Below are positions 36,403 through 49,249 of a DNA stretch of 64,000 nucleotides, piece after piece. The stretch comes from Physcomitrium patens (taxonomy: Eukaryota > Streptophyta > Bryopsida > Funariales > Funariaceae). Under the pieces are notes generated by a model that had not been told where the DNA came from, did no database searches, and was given only the letters and a program-made list of their open reading frames with translations. The stretch covers positions 12,705,516 to 12,769,515 of the forward strand of contig NC_037260.1 of the NCBI RefSeq assembly GCF_000002425.4, written 5' to 3'. The translations under genes and the position numbers were made by a program. The first letter of the stretch is position 1. Every line of letters begins with the position of its first letter.

Positions 36403-37280
36403 AATCCTTCTTGACGACGACGAGTCTTTTCTTGCTCAATAAGAGGTTTGAAACGTAATGCATCAATTTACATATCCTCTACTTCTGAATGTATGTGTTG
36501 AAGAGGTGTTGGTGTTGCCATTGAATTATAGTAACGTTAAGGTCCACTTGTACGGTTCTCAGATCGGAATTCAAAAAGGCGATTGTCGCACTTCACAGCA
36601 AAGTCAATTGCTTGACTCAATGTTTGAGGATCAAGTAAGTTGAGCATTAATTTTTTTACCTCATATTGTAATCCGTAGAGAAATTGGCTAATAAGTGCAG
36701 CATCATCCCACTTGATATCAGTTACAAGTTGCCGAAATTGTGAAGCATATAACGTTATTGATCGATTGCCTTGTCGTAAAATACGGATCTTATTGGTTGC
36801 AACACAAATTGCATCATGTTCTCCATACATGGATCGAAACTCCACCAAAAAAGCCTCTAGATTATCCAATATTGGATCTCGTCGTTCAAGAAAAGATGAA
36901 AACCACGATAGTGCCGAACCTGAAAGAAACGTACCAATGAATCTAACTTGTGATCGTGGAGTTGGATAGCTTTGGGGTTGAAGTTCAATCACAAGTTACA
37001 CTTGATTGATAAATCCTCGAAACTTGGATCTGGTGCCATCAAACTTCTCGGGTAGGGCAATTCTTGGTTTTCTAACATTTGAAGGGCGTTCCACCATAGG
37101 AGAAAAGACATGGTTTGTTGCAGATGTTGAAGCAGCTCCAACCATTTCTATATCTTCACTTCCTGCCAATCTTGTTGCTCCTTGTGGTGGTAAATTGAGT
37201 TGATGCATTGCAAGCATTAACTCCCTCAATTGCTCTTGCATTTGTGCCATTGTACTCTTTATTTCAAGAAGTTCTGCCAT
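36300..37280 (-). pseudogene. gag of the Cv1 element
   Basis: The start is MAELLEIKSTMAQMQEQLRE at 37280, a coiled-coil-like N-terminus, followed by ALPEKFDGTRSKFRGFINQV and the gag core (FLSGSALSWFSSFLERRDPI, MYGEHDAICVATNKIRILRQ, FLYGLQYEVKKLMLNL), then the CCHC knuckle near 36370-36420. gag and pol occupy different frames in all readable copies; pol is in the -1 frame relative to gag, with a conserved junction CAATAGGGACC. gag is broken in a few places. Confidence 0.88.
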
Positions 37281-37365
37281 GATAACACTTAGAAGAGAGA
37301 AGATGTCTAATATCGCTCAAGACAACAAGAAAAAAGGACTTGCGGACAAAGAAAATACTAAGGAC

Positions 37366-37471
37366 AATATCAGTTTAGAAGAGGGTAATCCGCAACTTCT
37401 AATACGCTTATATCTTATCAAGAAAAAGGGGTAATCCACTCTTAATTAAGATTAGACAAAGCTCTGATATT
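37366..37471 (-). other. Leader RNA module of the Cv1 element (one copy)
   Basis: The closing stem AATATCAG pairs with CTGATATT. One arm (stem TTAGAAG with CTTCTAA) has a loop containing GCGGATTACC. The other arm (AAGAG with a CTT-rich partner) has a loop with TGGATTACCCC. Its size of 106 nt equals the modules of the other families. Confidence 0.78.
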
Positions 37472-37479
37472 GTAGGTGT

Positions 37480-37490
37480 ACTCTTGTCAA
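37480..37490 (-). promoter_or_regulatory. Self-priming site of the Cv1 element (31660-38053)
   Basis: TTGACAAGAGT on the minus strand lies 2 nt inside the 5' LTR end (37493). It is an exact complement of ACTCTTGTCAA at the predicted transcript start (complement at 37668-37678). Confidence 0.85.
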
Positions 37491-37492
37491 TC

Positions 37493-38053
37493 TGTCAAGG
37501 ACAAGAACTCGATGAAAAAACAATTCAGACAAGTGAGCCTTCACTCAAAGAGAGATAATAAAATATATATAAATAAGTATATATATTGAAAGAAAAATTG
37601 GAATGGCTATTGCCAAAAGACAAGAAAACTAGAGACCCTTGAAACTAGACTAGAAGCAAGAAAAGAGTTGACAAGAGTGAAGAAGCCTTCACTCTTGTGT
37701 CTATATATATTATCTAACTAGGAGCTACGTGGCGACGTTCTATAGGACCTCCAATATGTGTTGACTTTGTAGGACACATGCCTTGACTTACAAGGCAAGT
37801 TTTTCTACGTGTGGGCCACATAGTTAGCTTGATCTTCAAGCTAACAACATGTGTGGCACATGGCCAACTTGTTGACCACGTTTCTAATCCAAAAAGTCAA
37901 TTAAAGACACCTATGAAGTCAAAGCAGCATCTAAGAAGCTTCTAAGAAGCTTCCATATTAAATATTATAGAATTAACTTACTTTTATCTACTTTTACTTA
38001 CTTCTACCTATTTCTATATGTAATTATTAGCTTACATGATTATGGCCGTAACA
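37493..38053 (-). repeat. 5' LTR of the Cv1 element
   Basis: 561 bp, same length as its partner at 31660-32220. It is followed by CATAT at 38054-38058. U3 holds a perfect 10-bp inverted repeat (GTTAGCTTGA and TCAAGCTAAC) also present in the other Cv1 LTRs. Confidence 0.95.
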
Positions 38054-38842
38054 CATATATAGTAGTTGGCCATGATTCTTGTTTTAAAGATAAGAACTTA
38101 GTTTCTGCTACTGTTTTTCAATTACTATCTCTAAATATAGCCATAAATACTTTTAGGAATGAATTCAAATCATAAAAGAGTTTTGAATCTTTTTTCATTA
38201 ACTATACAAAGCAAGAGAGAAAAATTTCATATAAAAGTGCCCCTATGAATCCAACTTGAATAAATCCATTAAGATATTAGAAGGGATGCAACCTTAGATA
38301 GAGTTTGACTTATTATAAAAAATCTTCAAAAATTTGATCTCATTCTATGAAACTTATTGGACATACTAATCCATGTCTCAATCATACTTGTAGAAGCAAA
38401 ATTTGTAGATTTGGTTGTGAAATCAGTCTATTTGCTTCCTTCAATTGTACAACTTCTTGCTATAGATTTTAAACTTCTCTCATAGGTGTAGGATTACTGT
38501 TTCTATAGTTGGCATTGATAATGCATGAAATTTCCAATCTAATAGTATTAATAAGTTTATAAAGATCTACAATAGTTACAAATCTATTCTCACTTTTGCT
38601 AAGTGTAGCATCCATGCTTTTTCTTTCTATTTCAAATAACTTAATAAATCCAAAAGTCAAATTAAAAGAAGGTAATTTGCAACCTCTAATGTCAAATAAA
38701 AATTTCTACAAAGAGGGACAAATTGCTCTCTTTAAGAAAAAAAATTGGTTTTAGAAAACTAAATAATTTTTTTAAAGGTGGATAATCCACAACTTTCAAA
38801 ATACAATGATAGAAGAACAATAAGTTAGCACTCTTATCAAAT

Positions 38843-39370
38843 TATCAAGGATATAAACTTCAAAGAACTAAAATATCAATATACTCTTGTATCATTCAAA
38901 AAGATTAAAAAATCACTCAAACATGATATAGTATTAAACTAGAATGGCTATTGGCAATGACATGAAGACTTAGAAGGTCTTGATATAAGACTAAGAATTA
39001 AAAAGGTATTGACAAGAGTAAAGAAGACTTCATTCTTGCCTCTATATATACTTTTAACTAAGAGCTATATGGCAATGTCTTGTAGGACCTCTAAAACATA
39101 TTGGCTTTGTAAGATACATATCTTAACTTGGAAGGGAAGCTTTATACATGTGTGCTACATATTTAGTTGCTTCCATAAGCTATCAATATGTGATTAACTT
39201 ATTGACAAAGTTTCTAATCTACCAATCAATTACAAAAATATGTAAAATCAAACCAACATCAATGAAGCTTCAAAGACGCATTTCTAAAAAATATTATAAA
39301 ATAAATCTATTTTTATTTATTTCTACTTAATCATATAAGTAAATATTAAAGTAAATATATATGTTCATAA
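38843..39370 (-). repeat. 5' LTR of Cv3 copy a
   Basis: It is an AT-enriched relative of the Cv1 LTR. It sits 2 nt from a decayed self-priming site (ACTCTTATCAA, 38830-38840), while ACTCTTGTCAA is intact within the LTR (complement near 39009-39019). The right edge is approximate. Confidence 0.7.
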
Positions 39371-39371
39371 T

Positions 39372-42300
39372 AAGAAGTCAACTTAAGTAGTGTAAAATAT
39401 ATACTTTTTCAACTTGGCTTATAATTGTACATCTTTTAATTTTGGTAATACACAACAAATATAAACTTCATGCTCTTCTATGTTCTTAGAGTAGTTTAAG
39501 ATGTTTTTTTAATAATAAATGATAAAATTGTTATAAAAAATATTATTTTTTAGATATTGGATAGTAGCTAGCACATTTATGAGTCTAAAAGACATAATAT
39601 TATATTTAAAATATCCATACTTAGTTTAAAATATAACTTTCTATTTATATATTTTTTAAATATATACTAAATTATATGCTCTTTATAAATCTATTTTTAT
39701 ATGAATCTTTTGCATGATTCAATTGATTAAGAAGTCCTAAAATTAAGGATAGAGATTATCTATTCTTAATAGTAATCTTATTGAATCCTCAATAATCCAT
39801 ACATATCTATAGAGATCCATCTTTTTTCTTCACAAATAAGATAAGAGCTTTAATTCAACATTTAGAAGGATGCATAAGGTTCTTAGATAAAATCTCATCA
39901 GCATATTTTTCAAATGCAGCCAACTTGTTTTGTGATAGGCTGTAAATTGGTCCAACAGGTAGTTCAACTTTTTCTTGAAGATTGATGGAACAATCATAAG
40001 AAAAATATTTTGAAAGAATATATGAATTCTTATTTTTAAATACATCTTTATAATCATGGTATTGATTTGGAATGCCACTTGAAATCTTTTATCCATCAAC
40101 AACAAGTGTAGCATATATAATAAAAGTTAATCTTTTTTTTTGTAATATACATAAAATTTCTTATATCTATTAATAAATATTTTGAATATATTAATCTTAT
40201 ATATTTTTATTTATCTAAAAAAATCTTGAAATAAACTATGAAAAAAATTAAGATTATAAGAAATCCAATCTATTTGAGGGTTATATCTTTTCAACTACAA
40301 TAGTTTTAAAATAATTAGATTTGAAGGATATCTAATTACATTAAATATTACTAAACTATTATGACTACTAGTTGCTACTTCTAGAAGATTAGTTTCATAT
40401 ATAAAATCTTCAAAAGATAATGAATAATTATCTATTACTTCTACATACATAAGTTTGATTTTCTTAACTAAGAATATATCTTATTTTTTGACAAAGTCTT
40501 CATCTATAAAATAGGTTGAAGTTCTTGAATCCAACAAGGCTAAGACTTTGTGATCTTTTGATCCTAAAAAAACTTCTATAATAAAATAAAGTGAAGGATC
40601 TAAAGAGAGAATAAGATCTTTATTAAGAATTACATAAGTTTTAAGTTGCATGGTCCCTATTATAGCTAAAAAAACTCGTACTCTAATACATTATCTTTTT
40701 TGGCAACCATGCTTCTCATTTTGTGATTACATTGTTTTTTTTGGATAATATTGAGTAGAGTGCTTGGATTTTCTACAATATAAGTATAAACCTTCTTCAC
40801 GACAATGAATCTTTTTTAGCTTAGTAAGAAGTTTAAAATATACCATATAAATTTATATTAGTTTGAGCCTTGATGAATAAGTTTCTAAATATCTAGAAGC
40901 TACCATCATTACTTGACTTGTTTCTTTTTAGCCAAATCTTTATTCTTGACACCTTTCAAATAATTAATTGTTGCATGTAATGGCTTGAATAATAAATCAT
41001 TCCAAATATTTTGCTTTTGATATTATCAATAATAAATCTTTGATATTATCCTTCAATTCATATCAAAATTGATTAATAAAGGCTTTATCACTCTAGTCCA
41101 TGTAATAAGTAAGGTTTTGGAATTTAGCAACATATGTGGTGATTTACCATGATCCTTGTTGTAGAGATAAAAAATTGGTCTTTACTACTCTTTTTTAATC
41201 AATTTTTAAAAATTTAGCCATAAACTTTTCTAGGAATGAATTCAAATCATAAAGGTATCATGAATCTTTTTCTATCAAAGATGAAAACCAAAAGAGAGCA
41301 CTTCTAAATAGAAGTATATTTATGAATTTAACTTAAATAATCTATTAAAATATTAGAAGGAATTTGATTTTAGATAGAACTTAACTTATTGCAAAAATCC
41401 TTGAAATTTTGATCTTGTTCCATCCAACTTCTTAGGCATACTAATCTTTGTTCCCTTTATACTTGTAGAAGAAAAAATTCGTGGATTTAATTATGAGATC
41501 AATCTTTTTGCTTCCTTCAACTACACAACTTCTTGATGTAAATCCTAAACTTTTTCCGAAGGCATAGAATTAATGTTTTCTTGCTTGGCACTAGTGATGT
41601 GTGAAATTTCCATCCTAAGAGTGTTGACAAGTTTGTGAAAATTAGCAATAGTTGTAAATCTATTCACACTTCTATCAAGTGTAGCATCTATAATTTTTCC
41701 TTCTACTTCAAATAACTTTACAAATTCAAAAGTCAAATTAAAAGAAGATAATTTATAATTTCTAATATCAAATAAAAATTTCTATAAAGAAGAATAATCT
41801 ATTTTTTTAAAGAAAAAAATCAATATTAAAAAAATAAATAATTTATTTAAAGGTAGATAATTTATAATCTTCAAAAAATAATAATGGAAGTGAGATATTC
41901 TACTCACTACTAAAACAAGAAAAGAAAAATGAGTTTGGATTCTTGTCAAACTATTAAGGACATAAACCTTAAAGAACTAAAATATCAATATACTCTTGTA
42001 TCACTCAAAAAGACTAAAAAATCACTCAAAGATGATATATTATTAAACTAGAATGGCTATTGTCAAAGAGAAGAAGACTAAAAACTCTTGAAACAAGACT
42101 AAGAACTAAAAAAGCATTCAAAAGAGTGAAGAAGGCTTCACTCTTGCCTCCATATATATTCTTAATTAGGAGCTATATAGCCATGTTTTATAAGACTTCT
42201 AAAACATATTGATTTTACAAGACACATAGCTTAACTTAAAAGACAAGTTTTTTATGTGTGCGCCATATAGTTAACTTATTTTATAAGCTACCAACATGTG

Positions 42301-42475
42301 GTTAATTTATTGACCAAGTTTCTAATCTATTAATCAATTACAAACACATATAAAGTCAAAGAAATATCTATAAAGCTTGTAGAAAATATTTCTAAAAAAT
42401 ATTATGAAATAAATCTACTTTTATTTATTTCTATTTAATAATATAGGTCAATATTAGAATAAATATGTATGATAT
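39372..42475 (-). mobile_element. Old Cv3 chromovirus copy (b): RT, protease, gag, 5' LTR
   Basis: RT words run from 39380 to about 40090 (KTSW, IKMYLKIRIHIFFQN corresponds to the start of RT), protease to about 40680, the gag core near 41050-41300 and the gag N-terminus at 41545-41736 (DATLDRSVNRFTTIANFHKL). The 5' LTR is at 41952-about 42472. The part of pol left of 39372 is absent; copy a abuts here and may have inserted in this RT. It is highly AT-rich and broken in dozens of places. Confidence 0.72.
41952..42472 (-). repeat. 5' LTR of Cv3 copy b
   Basis: It begins TATTAAGGACATAAACC (decayed TGTC) exactly 2 nt after a decayed 11-nt site at 41939-41949. The body matches the LTR at 38843-39370. 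Confidence 0.7.
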
Positions 42476-43200
42476 GATAAGAGATACTTCTACAATTTAG
42501 TAAAAATTAAAGAAAGAGGTTATGGCTCTTAATTGCTTTAAATTCTATTAGCACAATTTAAAGGGTTGTTTGGATCTTAAGCAACAATTATCATGGTTAT
42601 CACATAGCAAAACATCGTTTCCTTGAAGGAGGTTGGATATACTTACAAGAAAAATTATTAGATCTTGTACATTATATACAAGCTTTGAAGGTTCTTTTAA
42701 GAAATTATCAATCATTTTCACTATCAACTAATGCCATGCAACATTCATGGATAGGACCAAAGATGCAATGTAAGCCTAGGAAGTTACCAAAAGCTATATA
42801 AATGAGTAGCATTGATTAGTGATGATTAAAAATATAATAATTTCATAAAAGTAGTATTCTACTACAAAACTTTAATAGATCAACTCTCTTTTAGTGGTAG
42901 AGAGTGCAATTCCAATCTTCTTTACAATTTGGGATTCTAAAGTTCAAAAGCCATCATGCAACAGCTACCAAAAAGAAGGAAAAAATCTTAGAAGTAATAT
43001 TGAGTAGAATCTAATGTAGAAGAAATTAAGATTAAATAAGTTGGAATAAAATACTTAAGGTCAAAACTAGATGAATTTATATCAAGATTTAATTAGATTA
43101 AAGGAGGTGATTTTGTACTAGAAAAAATTAATTAAAAGATGAAGTTTTTAATAAAAAATAATATATATAAATAATATATATAAATAATATATATATTTAT
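42476..43200. other. Unassigned AT-rich stretch with a 79-codon stop-free frame
   Basis: I recognise no element. On the plus strand a stop-free stretch (about 42549-42800) reads GYHIAKHRFLEGGWIYLQEK and continues LLDLVHYIQALKVLLRNYQS with no initial ATG. It could be a decayed exon or TE piece; I cannot assign it. A short AT tandem (AAATAATATATAT units) lies at about 43155-43200. Confidence 0.35.
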
Positions 43201-43204
43201 TATT

Positions 43205-43470
43205 TTTATAATATTTTTTAAATATTTTTTGTGATTTCTTTAGAATTTAGTTTGATTTTTTTTATAGATTATTTAAGGCTTATTTAAAGTTAAATAAGGC
43301 ATGATAATATCTTTTAGATTGTTCAAAATTTCCAAGAATATGTTTTTAAACACCTTTTATATTAGTTATTTTTTGGTTGTAAATCCAATTTTAAAATAAG
43401 ATCAAACTTTATCATAGTAAGATGCCTAGTGCATTCCTATGCTAATTCTCATATAATGCAACAATGTTGT
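43205..43470. repeat. LTR-like repeat X, copy 4 (decayed fragment)
   Basis: The end AAGATGCCTAGTGCATTCC then TATGCTAATTCTCATATAATG aligns with the same end of copy 3 (28890-28933). The rest is too AT-rich to align with confidence. Confidence 0.5.
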
Positions 43471-43479
43471 TTAGATAGT

Positions 43480-44280
43480 GATATCATTCTTAAAATCAAT
43501 CTATAATAGTAAGAAGTTCTTTGTTATGAATCTCATTATTAATTCTAATTTTTGAGATTTAAAAAAAAATTAAAAGAAATAGAATAAAGTTTATTATCAA
43601 CATTTAGTTGAATAGAATTATATCTATTGCAAATTCTGGTGCATTTGTTTCTATAAAATACATAATCAAAAAATCTAAGAAATTAAAAATAGATAAAAAA
43701 ATAAATTGTTTTAAAATAATCAAATTCCATTTTTTCCTCTTTATTTTCCTATATTTTGTCTTTAGTAGTTAATTGCATAAGCAAAGTTAGAAGTTGAGAG
43801 AATTTTTTGAACTAATTTACAGTAATAATTTGGAAATTTCAAAAAACATTAGATATTATGTATTATTTTTGAATTTTTTTAATTTATGATAAATTACATC
43901 TTTTAATATCTAATTGCAAAATATTATTTAAAATAACATTTTTTAAAAATTATATTTTTATTATATAAAAAATATATTTTTTATCTTAATCTATAATTTA
44001 ATATCTTTAAGTTTTTTTAATACAAGTTAAATATGTTAAATTTTTTTCATATTCTTAGAATAAGTAAAGATGCAAGTTAAGTAATATATAATAAAAATAT
44101 TTATAAATTTATAAAATATACTATTTATTAAATATTAAAAAGTAATTTCAATAATATTATCTTGATCTTGTTTCATTAAGATTCTCTAGCATACTAATCT
44201 TTGGTTGCTTTATACTTGTAGTAACAAGACTTTTGTAAGATTTGAAGACAATAGTTAATCTAAAAAATAATCATATCTAC
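43480..44280 (-). mobile_element. Decayed chromovirus fragment (RNase H, RT, then gag words)
   Basis: Words such as TAAGAAGTTCTTTGTTATG correspond to 34540-34560 of the Cv1 copy, followed by RT-region words. Near 44165-44270 there is the Cv3 gag N-terminal half. It is only a skeleton of the element. Confidence 0.55.
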
Positions 44281-45955
44281 TAGTAACAATTTAAGTTCAT
44301 GTAAAAAATAAATATAACTATATTTAAATATAAATTGTATAAATATCCAAGTATGAAGTTCATAGGTGAGAATGTGTCTTTTCTTTAGTTCATTTTTATA
44401 TTGTTCTTACATAATTGAAGATTTATACTTGCAACACTAAAATGAATGCAATTCAAAGAGAAAATATAAATTATAAAAATTAATAAAAAAACTCTACTTT
44501 ACTTATGTAATTTAATAAATTTCTTCTTTGATGACGAAATAAATTTAATTTAAAGCAAAAGCTATAGAAGTAATTATATATTATAATTTATTTTTTAAAA
44601 ATATTAATTTCATAATAATATTTTTTACATTTATAAATGATATAAAATCATTATTCTTTTTTTATAAGTTTAAATATTTTGTAATTTTTTTGAATAATTT
44701 ATATTATCATAATCAATAAAATGTAATATCATCCAAACATTCAAAATCCTTGGAAATAAAAACTAACATATTATTAATATATATCATTCCTTTTATATCA
44801 AAATTCATCAAAACATAATAATTAGATTTTATTTTTATAATCAAAATAAAAGTTGATATTATAACTAAATTTATTTTAAAATAAAATTCTCATTAATTTT
44901 TTTTCCATAAGAAGCATCAATATATTTTAAGAAATATAAATGTATCATTCTTAAAAATACTTGTTGTAAATGTCACCTGTGGAATTGTATGTTTATACAT
45001 ACATCTAATCATTCTTGTGTATATTATCTTAAAAACAAACTTAAGTATAAGTGGCTTCAAATTTAAGATATAAGATCTTAGATTGCTTTAAATTTAAAGA
45101 ATTTTTTATATTCTGGTTATATGCTCTAATGAATTTTAAGATACTTTAATTTTTGGATAATTTATTGCTTAATATATTAGCTTCTTTACAAAATTTTATT
45201 AAATTAACCATCTCACAAGGATTTTTTTTTGTACTAAAAATTAGATATAAGAAATATATACTAAATTGTGATGCTATATCATGCATGAGCCTAAATTTAT
45301 AAGGTAGTATTGTAGTTTTAAAATCACAATTTTTTTAAATGATACTTTAGATTTAGTACTATCTTGATGATTGCTAACTTTGCTACTAATAAATACCACC
45401 TTTTGCTATTATATTATGTAATAATTAAGCTCAAAATACATTGGACATCTAATTGTGTAAGGATTTAATCTTATCTTATAATTAGATTTTTAATCCAAAA
45501 ATAAATACAAAAGGTGTTTAGATATATCTTTTTCGTAATCTTAAATAATCTAAATAAGCTTCTTTTCATACAAATTATCTATTATAAATCTTTAAAAAAT
45601 CCTAAAAAAATCTTATCATACTTTAATTAAATCCAAGTAAATCTTAAAAAACCTTGAATAATTTTTAATCCTTTAAAGATTATAATGCTTTAAAATTACT
45701 TTAAATAGAAAATATTTTAAATAAAAAAGAATATTTTATCAATTAAAATTAGAAGTTTTGTATATTTCTAATAGTCTTTGGTATAAAACTTAATAAATAA
45801 TAGTTCTTAAATTAAATTATTTGGTTTTTGATTTTTCATGTTTTTAATTCTACAAATACATAAAAATAATAAGCAAAGAATAAAGTTAAAATACAATTTT
45901 TATTAAATCTTATTTTTTTATAACAATAAATTACTAACTTTTTTATCTTTATTTT
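44281..45955. other. Very AT-rich unassigned stretch
   Basis: I see no gene or clear element. Short stretches may be further decayed X or chromovirus pieces, but similarity is too low to claim. Confidence 0.4.
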
Positions 45956-45959
45956 GATA

Positions 45960-46130
45960 AATTATTGATGAAAAGCTTTTGTTGCAAATTAGAAGATATT
46001 CCAATCTATTTTGGTGCTACTTTAAGTTTAAGACTTCTTGACCTCAAACTCTTAATTATTATCTTCTTCTATAAAAGAAAGTCACATTTTTCTTCTTTCT
46101 AATATATCAATTTTCTTATATAGAAAAATA
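45960..46130 (-). pseudogene. Chromodomain-region fragment of a chromovirus
   Basis: Matches in order to 32890-33030 of the Cv1 copy (AGATATTCCAAT, then CCTCAAACTCTTAATTATTA), that is the chromodomain and the end of integrase, in reverse. Confidence 0.55.
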
Positions 46131-46189
46131 AGTAAATCATAAATAAATAAAACAAAACGAAATATGCAATAGAGCTTTATAGCTTCTAT

Positions 46190-46717
46190 ATCATTAACAT
46201 AAATATCTATTCTAATATTTAACTATATGATTATGTAGAAACATGTAAAAGTAGATTTATTTCATGATATGTTTTAAAGAAGCTTTCTAGAAGCTTCATA
46301 GAAACTATTTTGATTTTACATGTGTTTGTAGTTGATTAGTAGATTAAAAACTTAGTCAACAAGTTATTCACATATTGATAGCTTCTCAAATAAGTTAATT
46401 ATGTAGTGTACAGATAGAAAAATTTCCTTGTATTTAAGATACATATCTTATAAAGTCAATATATTTTGGAGGTCCTATAAGACATTGCTACATAATTCCT
46501 AATTAAGAATATATATAGAAGCAAGAGTGAAGCCTTCTTTATTCTTGTCAATGTCTTTCTAGTCTTTAGTCTTATTTCAAGAGTTTCTAATCTTCTTATT
46601 TTTGGCAATAGCCATTTTAGTTTAATACTGTATCATCTTCAAATGATTTTTTAGTCTTTTTGAGTGACAGAAGAATGTATTGAGGTTTTTTTATCTTTGA
46701 GATTTATGTCCTTGATA
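46190..46717 (+). repeat. 5' LTR of Cv3 copy d
   Basis: It is the plus-strand counterpart of 41952-42472. The TATA box (near 46518) and a decayed hairpin follow (AAGAGTGAAGCCTTCTTTAT region). It ends GTCCTTGATA. Confidence 0.7.
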
Positions 46718-47639
46718 GTTTGAAAAGAATCTTAACTTATTATTCTTATCTTGTTTTAGTACTGAATAGATTACCTCACTTCTATTATTTTATTTTGAAG
46801 ATTATAATTTATCTAATTTTAAATAAATTTCTTATTTTTTAACATTGATATTTTGTTTTAAAGAGAGTAGATTATCCCTCTTTGTCAAAATTTTCATTTG
46901 ATATTAGAGATTATAGAATATCCTTCTTGAATTTGATTTGTGGATTTATTGAGTTATTTGAAATAGAAAGAAAAATTATAGATGTAATACTTAGTAGAAG
47001 TGAGAATAGATTTGCAACGATTGCAGATCTTCATGAACTAGTCAATACTTTTAGAATAGAAATTTTATGCATCACTAGTGCCAACCAAAGAAATACTAAT
47101 CCTACAATTTTGAAAGAGATTCAAAGTTTGCATCAAGAAATTATGTAGTTGAAGGAAATAAGTAGATCAACCTCATAACCAAATCCAAGAAGTTTTGTTT
47201 CTACAAGTATAATGGAGATAAAGATTACTATACATAAGAAGTTTAAGAAAAAAAGACCAAAATTTCAAGGATATTTGCAACAAATCAAGCTCTATATAAG
47301 GTTGCATCCCTTCCAATGTCTTCATGGAATTACTCAAGTTGAATTCATAGGTGCACTTCTATCTAAAAGCACTCTCTATTGATTTGTATTTTTGATGGAA
47401 AAGGATTTATGACTCTTTTATGATTTGAATTTATTCCTAGAAGTGTTTACAGCCATATTTAGAGAAAGTGATCAAGAAAGAGTAGCAAAGATCAAGCTTT
47501 TATCTTTGTAGTAAGGATCATGGTCAGCTACCATATATATTCGTAAATTCCAAAACCTTGCTTATAACTTTGTTGGGATAGAGAGAATTTACCTAAAAAA
47601 AATGGTGGGCTTTTTGCTATCATTAATTATTCAATCAAG

Positions 47640-48660
47640 CTTTAAAATAAGAGAAGCCCTAAGTTTATATAATTTGTTTTCGTTTTTGAGCAATTACACC
47701 AAATACATAAGCTTCAAGTAACCAACAACACTCAAAATATGATAAAATCTAGTGAAACCTTATATATCATTATGTGGAATTTTTTCCAAACTTCAATACT
47801 TCATATCTCCTAATCCGACTATCCAAACAAATTCAAATTTTACAAGAGATATTAATATATTCTTATTAACTTTTATAATGAATTTCAACCTCAAATTTGT
47901 TGCGGATCTTGAGATATCTTGAAAATCCTAACAATCACTTTAAATCCTTGTCTTTATATACCCACATACAATTTTCTTCATATCTCACAAAATATAAGCT
48001 CAAATTCCACGAAATTTATATATATAGCTTTTTAACACAAAATGTGACATTTTTCAAAACATTTGAGCCTAAAATTTGTCCAAAAATTCAAGTTATGGCT
48101 CCAACCATTACTATAAATAAAACCATTCACTTATTTCCTTTGATTTGAAAGCACCGCTTTTAACTCCCTATAACTCTTTTATATGAATTCCAGAAGCAAC
48201 AATTCTATTGTGAAAGATGTAGGTCTTAAAATTGCCATTTCAGCCACACCTTTTCAACCTCAAAACTTATCGTACAACTCATCGTATCTTCAAAAGAATA
48301 ACAATGTATCTTAAATTAACACCTTAATTTCAAATGGCTATAACTTCTTCATCCTAATTCCAAATCTTCTAATTTTTGTATACCAATTGTAATCCAAATC
48401 CTAAACTTTACAACTCTAATTTCCAAATTCTCTCTTCAAAGTTGCCAAAATCCTTGTTCAGGTCGTAGGCAGCCTCCTCAAAGCCCATTGGATATGGTAT
48501 TTGACCAATAGGGATGAAGTTTTCCAATCCTTGCTTTTATCTGACCATGCCTTGCTTTCATCCCATCCAATTAGCCTCCTACTAGTTTAGATTTTCATCC
48601 TTAGGCTTCTACCTTCTCCCAAGGCTTCACACTAAATATCTAGGTCATATATTTTTTTTT
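47640..48660. repeat. Repeat Y, copy 1
   Basis: A non-coding repeat of about 0.9-1 kb whose reverse complement recurs at 49250-50115. Matching words include GAATTTTTTCCAAACTTCAA, GGCTATAACTTC and ACCTTGCTTTCATCCC. It resembles LTR-type filler but no coding partner is visible. Confidence 0.65.
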
Positions 48661-48769
48661 AATGCCAAAATAAAAATAAGTAAAAAAAATAAAGTAAAGT
48701 TTCTTACACCAACTCCTTTTAATTTAATCTACTAATTATTCCAATACACATCTAGATTTATTAACATAT

Positions 48770-49110
48770 AATATCTTTTGGAGATGTTACTCATAAAACT
48801 ATTCTTAAAGAAGTAAAAATTAGTAGTCATAATATTTTAATAATATTTAATGTGATTAGATTTCTCTTTAATTTAATTATTTTAGGATTATCTTGATAAA
48901 AAAAATATAATCCTCAAATAGACTAGATTTCTTACAATCTTAATTTTTTTCATAATTTAGTTCAAGATTTTGCTAAATAAATAAAAATTTATAAGAATAA
49001 TATATCCAAACCATTATTGATAGGTACAAGAAATTTCATGCATGCTACAAAAGAAGGAAAATTTTTTGTTATATAAAATATCATATTATAATTATTTATA
49101 ATATTTAAAA
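48770..49110 (+). pseudogene. Protease-region fragment of a chromovirus
   Basis: It matches 54830-55110 of the Cv1 copy in order (the end of protease and the linker to RT), strongly AT-enriched. It probably belongs to Cv3 copy d. Confidence 0.55.
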
Positions 49111-49249
49111 ATTAAATAAAACATATGATATATTTATAAGTGTTGATGTACATTAAAGTAGTTAGTAGGTTAATATAAAGAGAGTTGATATAAGAAAATT
49201 TATTTTGAGGTTTACTTATGTTGATTATAGTGTTTAAATTATAAAAGAT

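Larger units (their letters stand above)
31660..38053 (-). mobile_element. Young Cv1 chromovirus, nearly whole (6.4 kb)
   Basis: LTRs of 561 bp lie at 31660-32220 and 37493-38053, differing at about 19 sites by eye (about 3.4%). Perfect CATAT duplications flank it. On the minus strand the layout is 5' LTR, self-priming site, one leader RNA module, gag with zinc knuckle, protease, RT, RNase H, integrase with GPF module, chromodomain, extra ORF, purine tract and 3' LTR. Most of pol is open; the element carries about half a dozen breaks overall. If a plant-like rate of 1.3e-8 per site per year applied, the LTR divergence would suggest on the order of one million years; the true rate is unknown. 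Confidence 0.95.
30960..39370 (-). mobile_element. Old Cv3 chromovirus copy (a), split by the young Cv1 element
   Basis: The left piece (30960-31659) is protease to gag-core remnant. The right piece (38054-38830) is gag N-terminal half plus leader, followed by a 5' LTR (38843-about 39370). The two pieces join across the CATAT duplication of the Cv1 element. Cv3 has Cv1-like protease but a gag N-terminus (DATLSKSENRFVTIVDLYKL) resembling that of the element at 60753. The pol beyond protease is missing from view. It is very AT-rich and broken in many places. Confidence 0.75.
46190..49110 (+). mobile_element. Old Cv3 chromovirus copy (d), plus strand, interrupted by repeat Y
   Basis: The 5' LTR is at 46190-46717. 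It is followed 2 nt later by a decayed 11-nt site (46720-46730), leader, gag N-terminus (46882-47148: SENRFATIADLHELVNTFRI, then EIQSLHQEIM) and gag core to about 47590 (FQGYLQQIKLYIRLHPF, ESDQERVAKIK). Protease-region words reappear at about 48770-49110, on the far side of repeat Y copy 1. It is broken in many places and has lost most of pol. Confidence 0.7.

Noticed and set aside
44281-45955. Organelle DNA insertion
   Set aside because: The very high AT suggested it, but I see no plastid or mitochondrial gene and no rRNA or tRNA.
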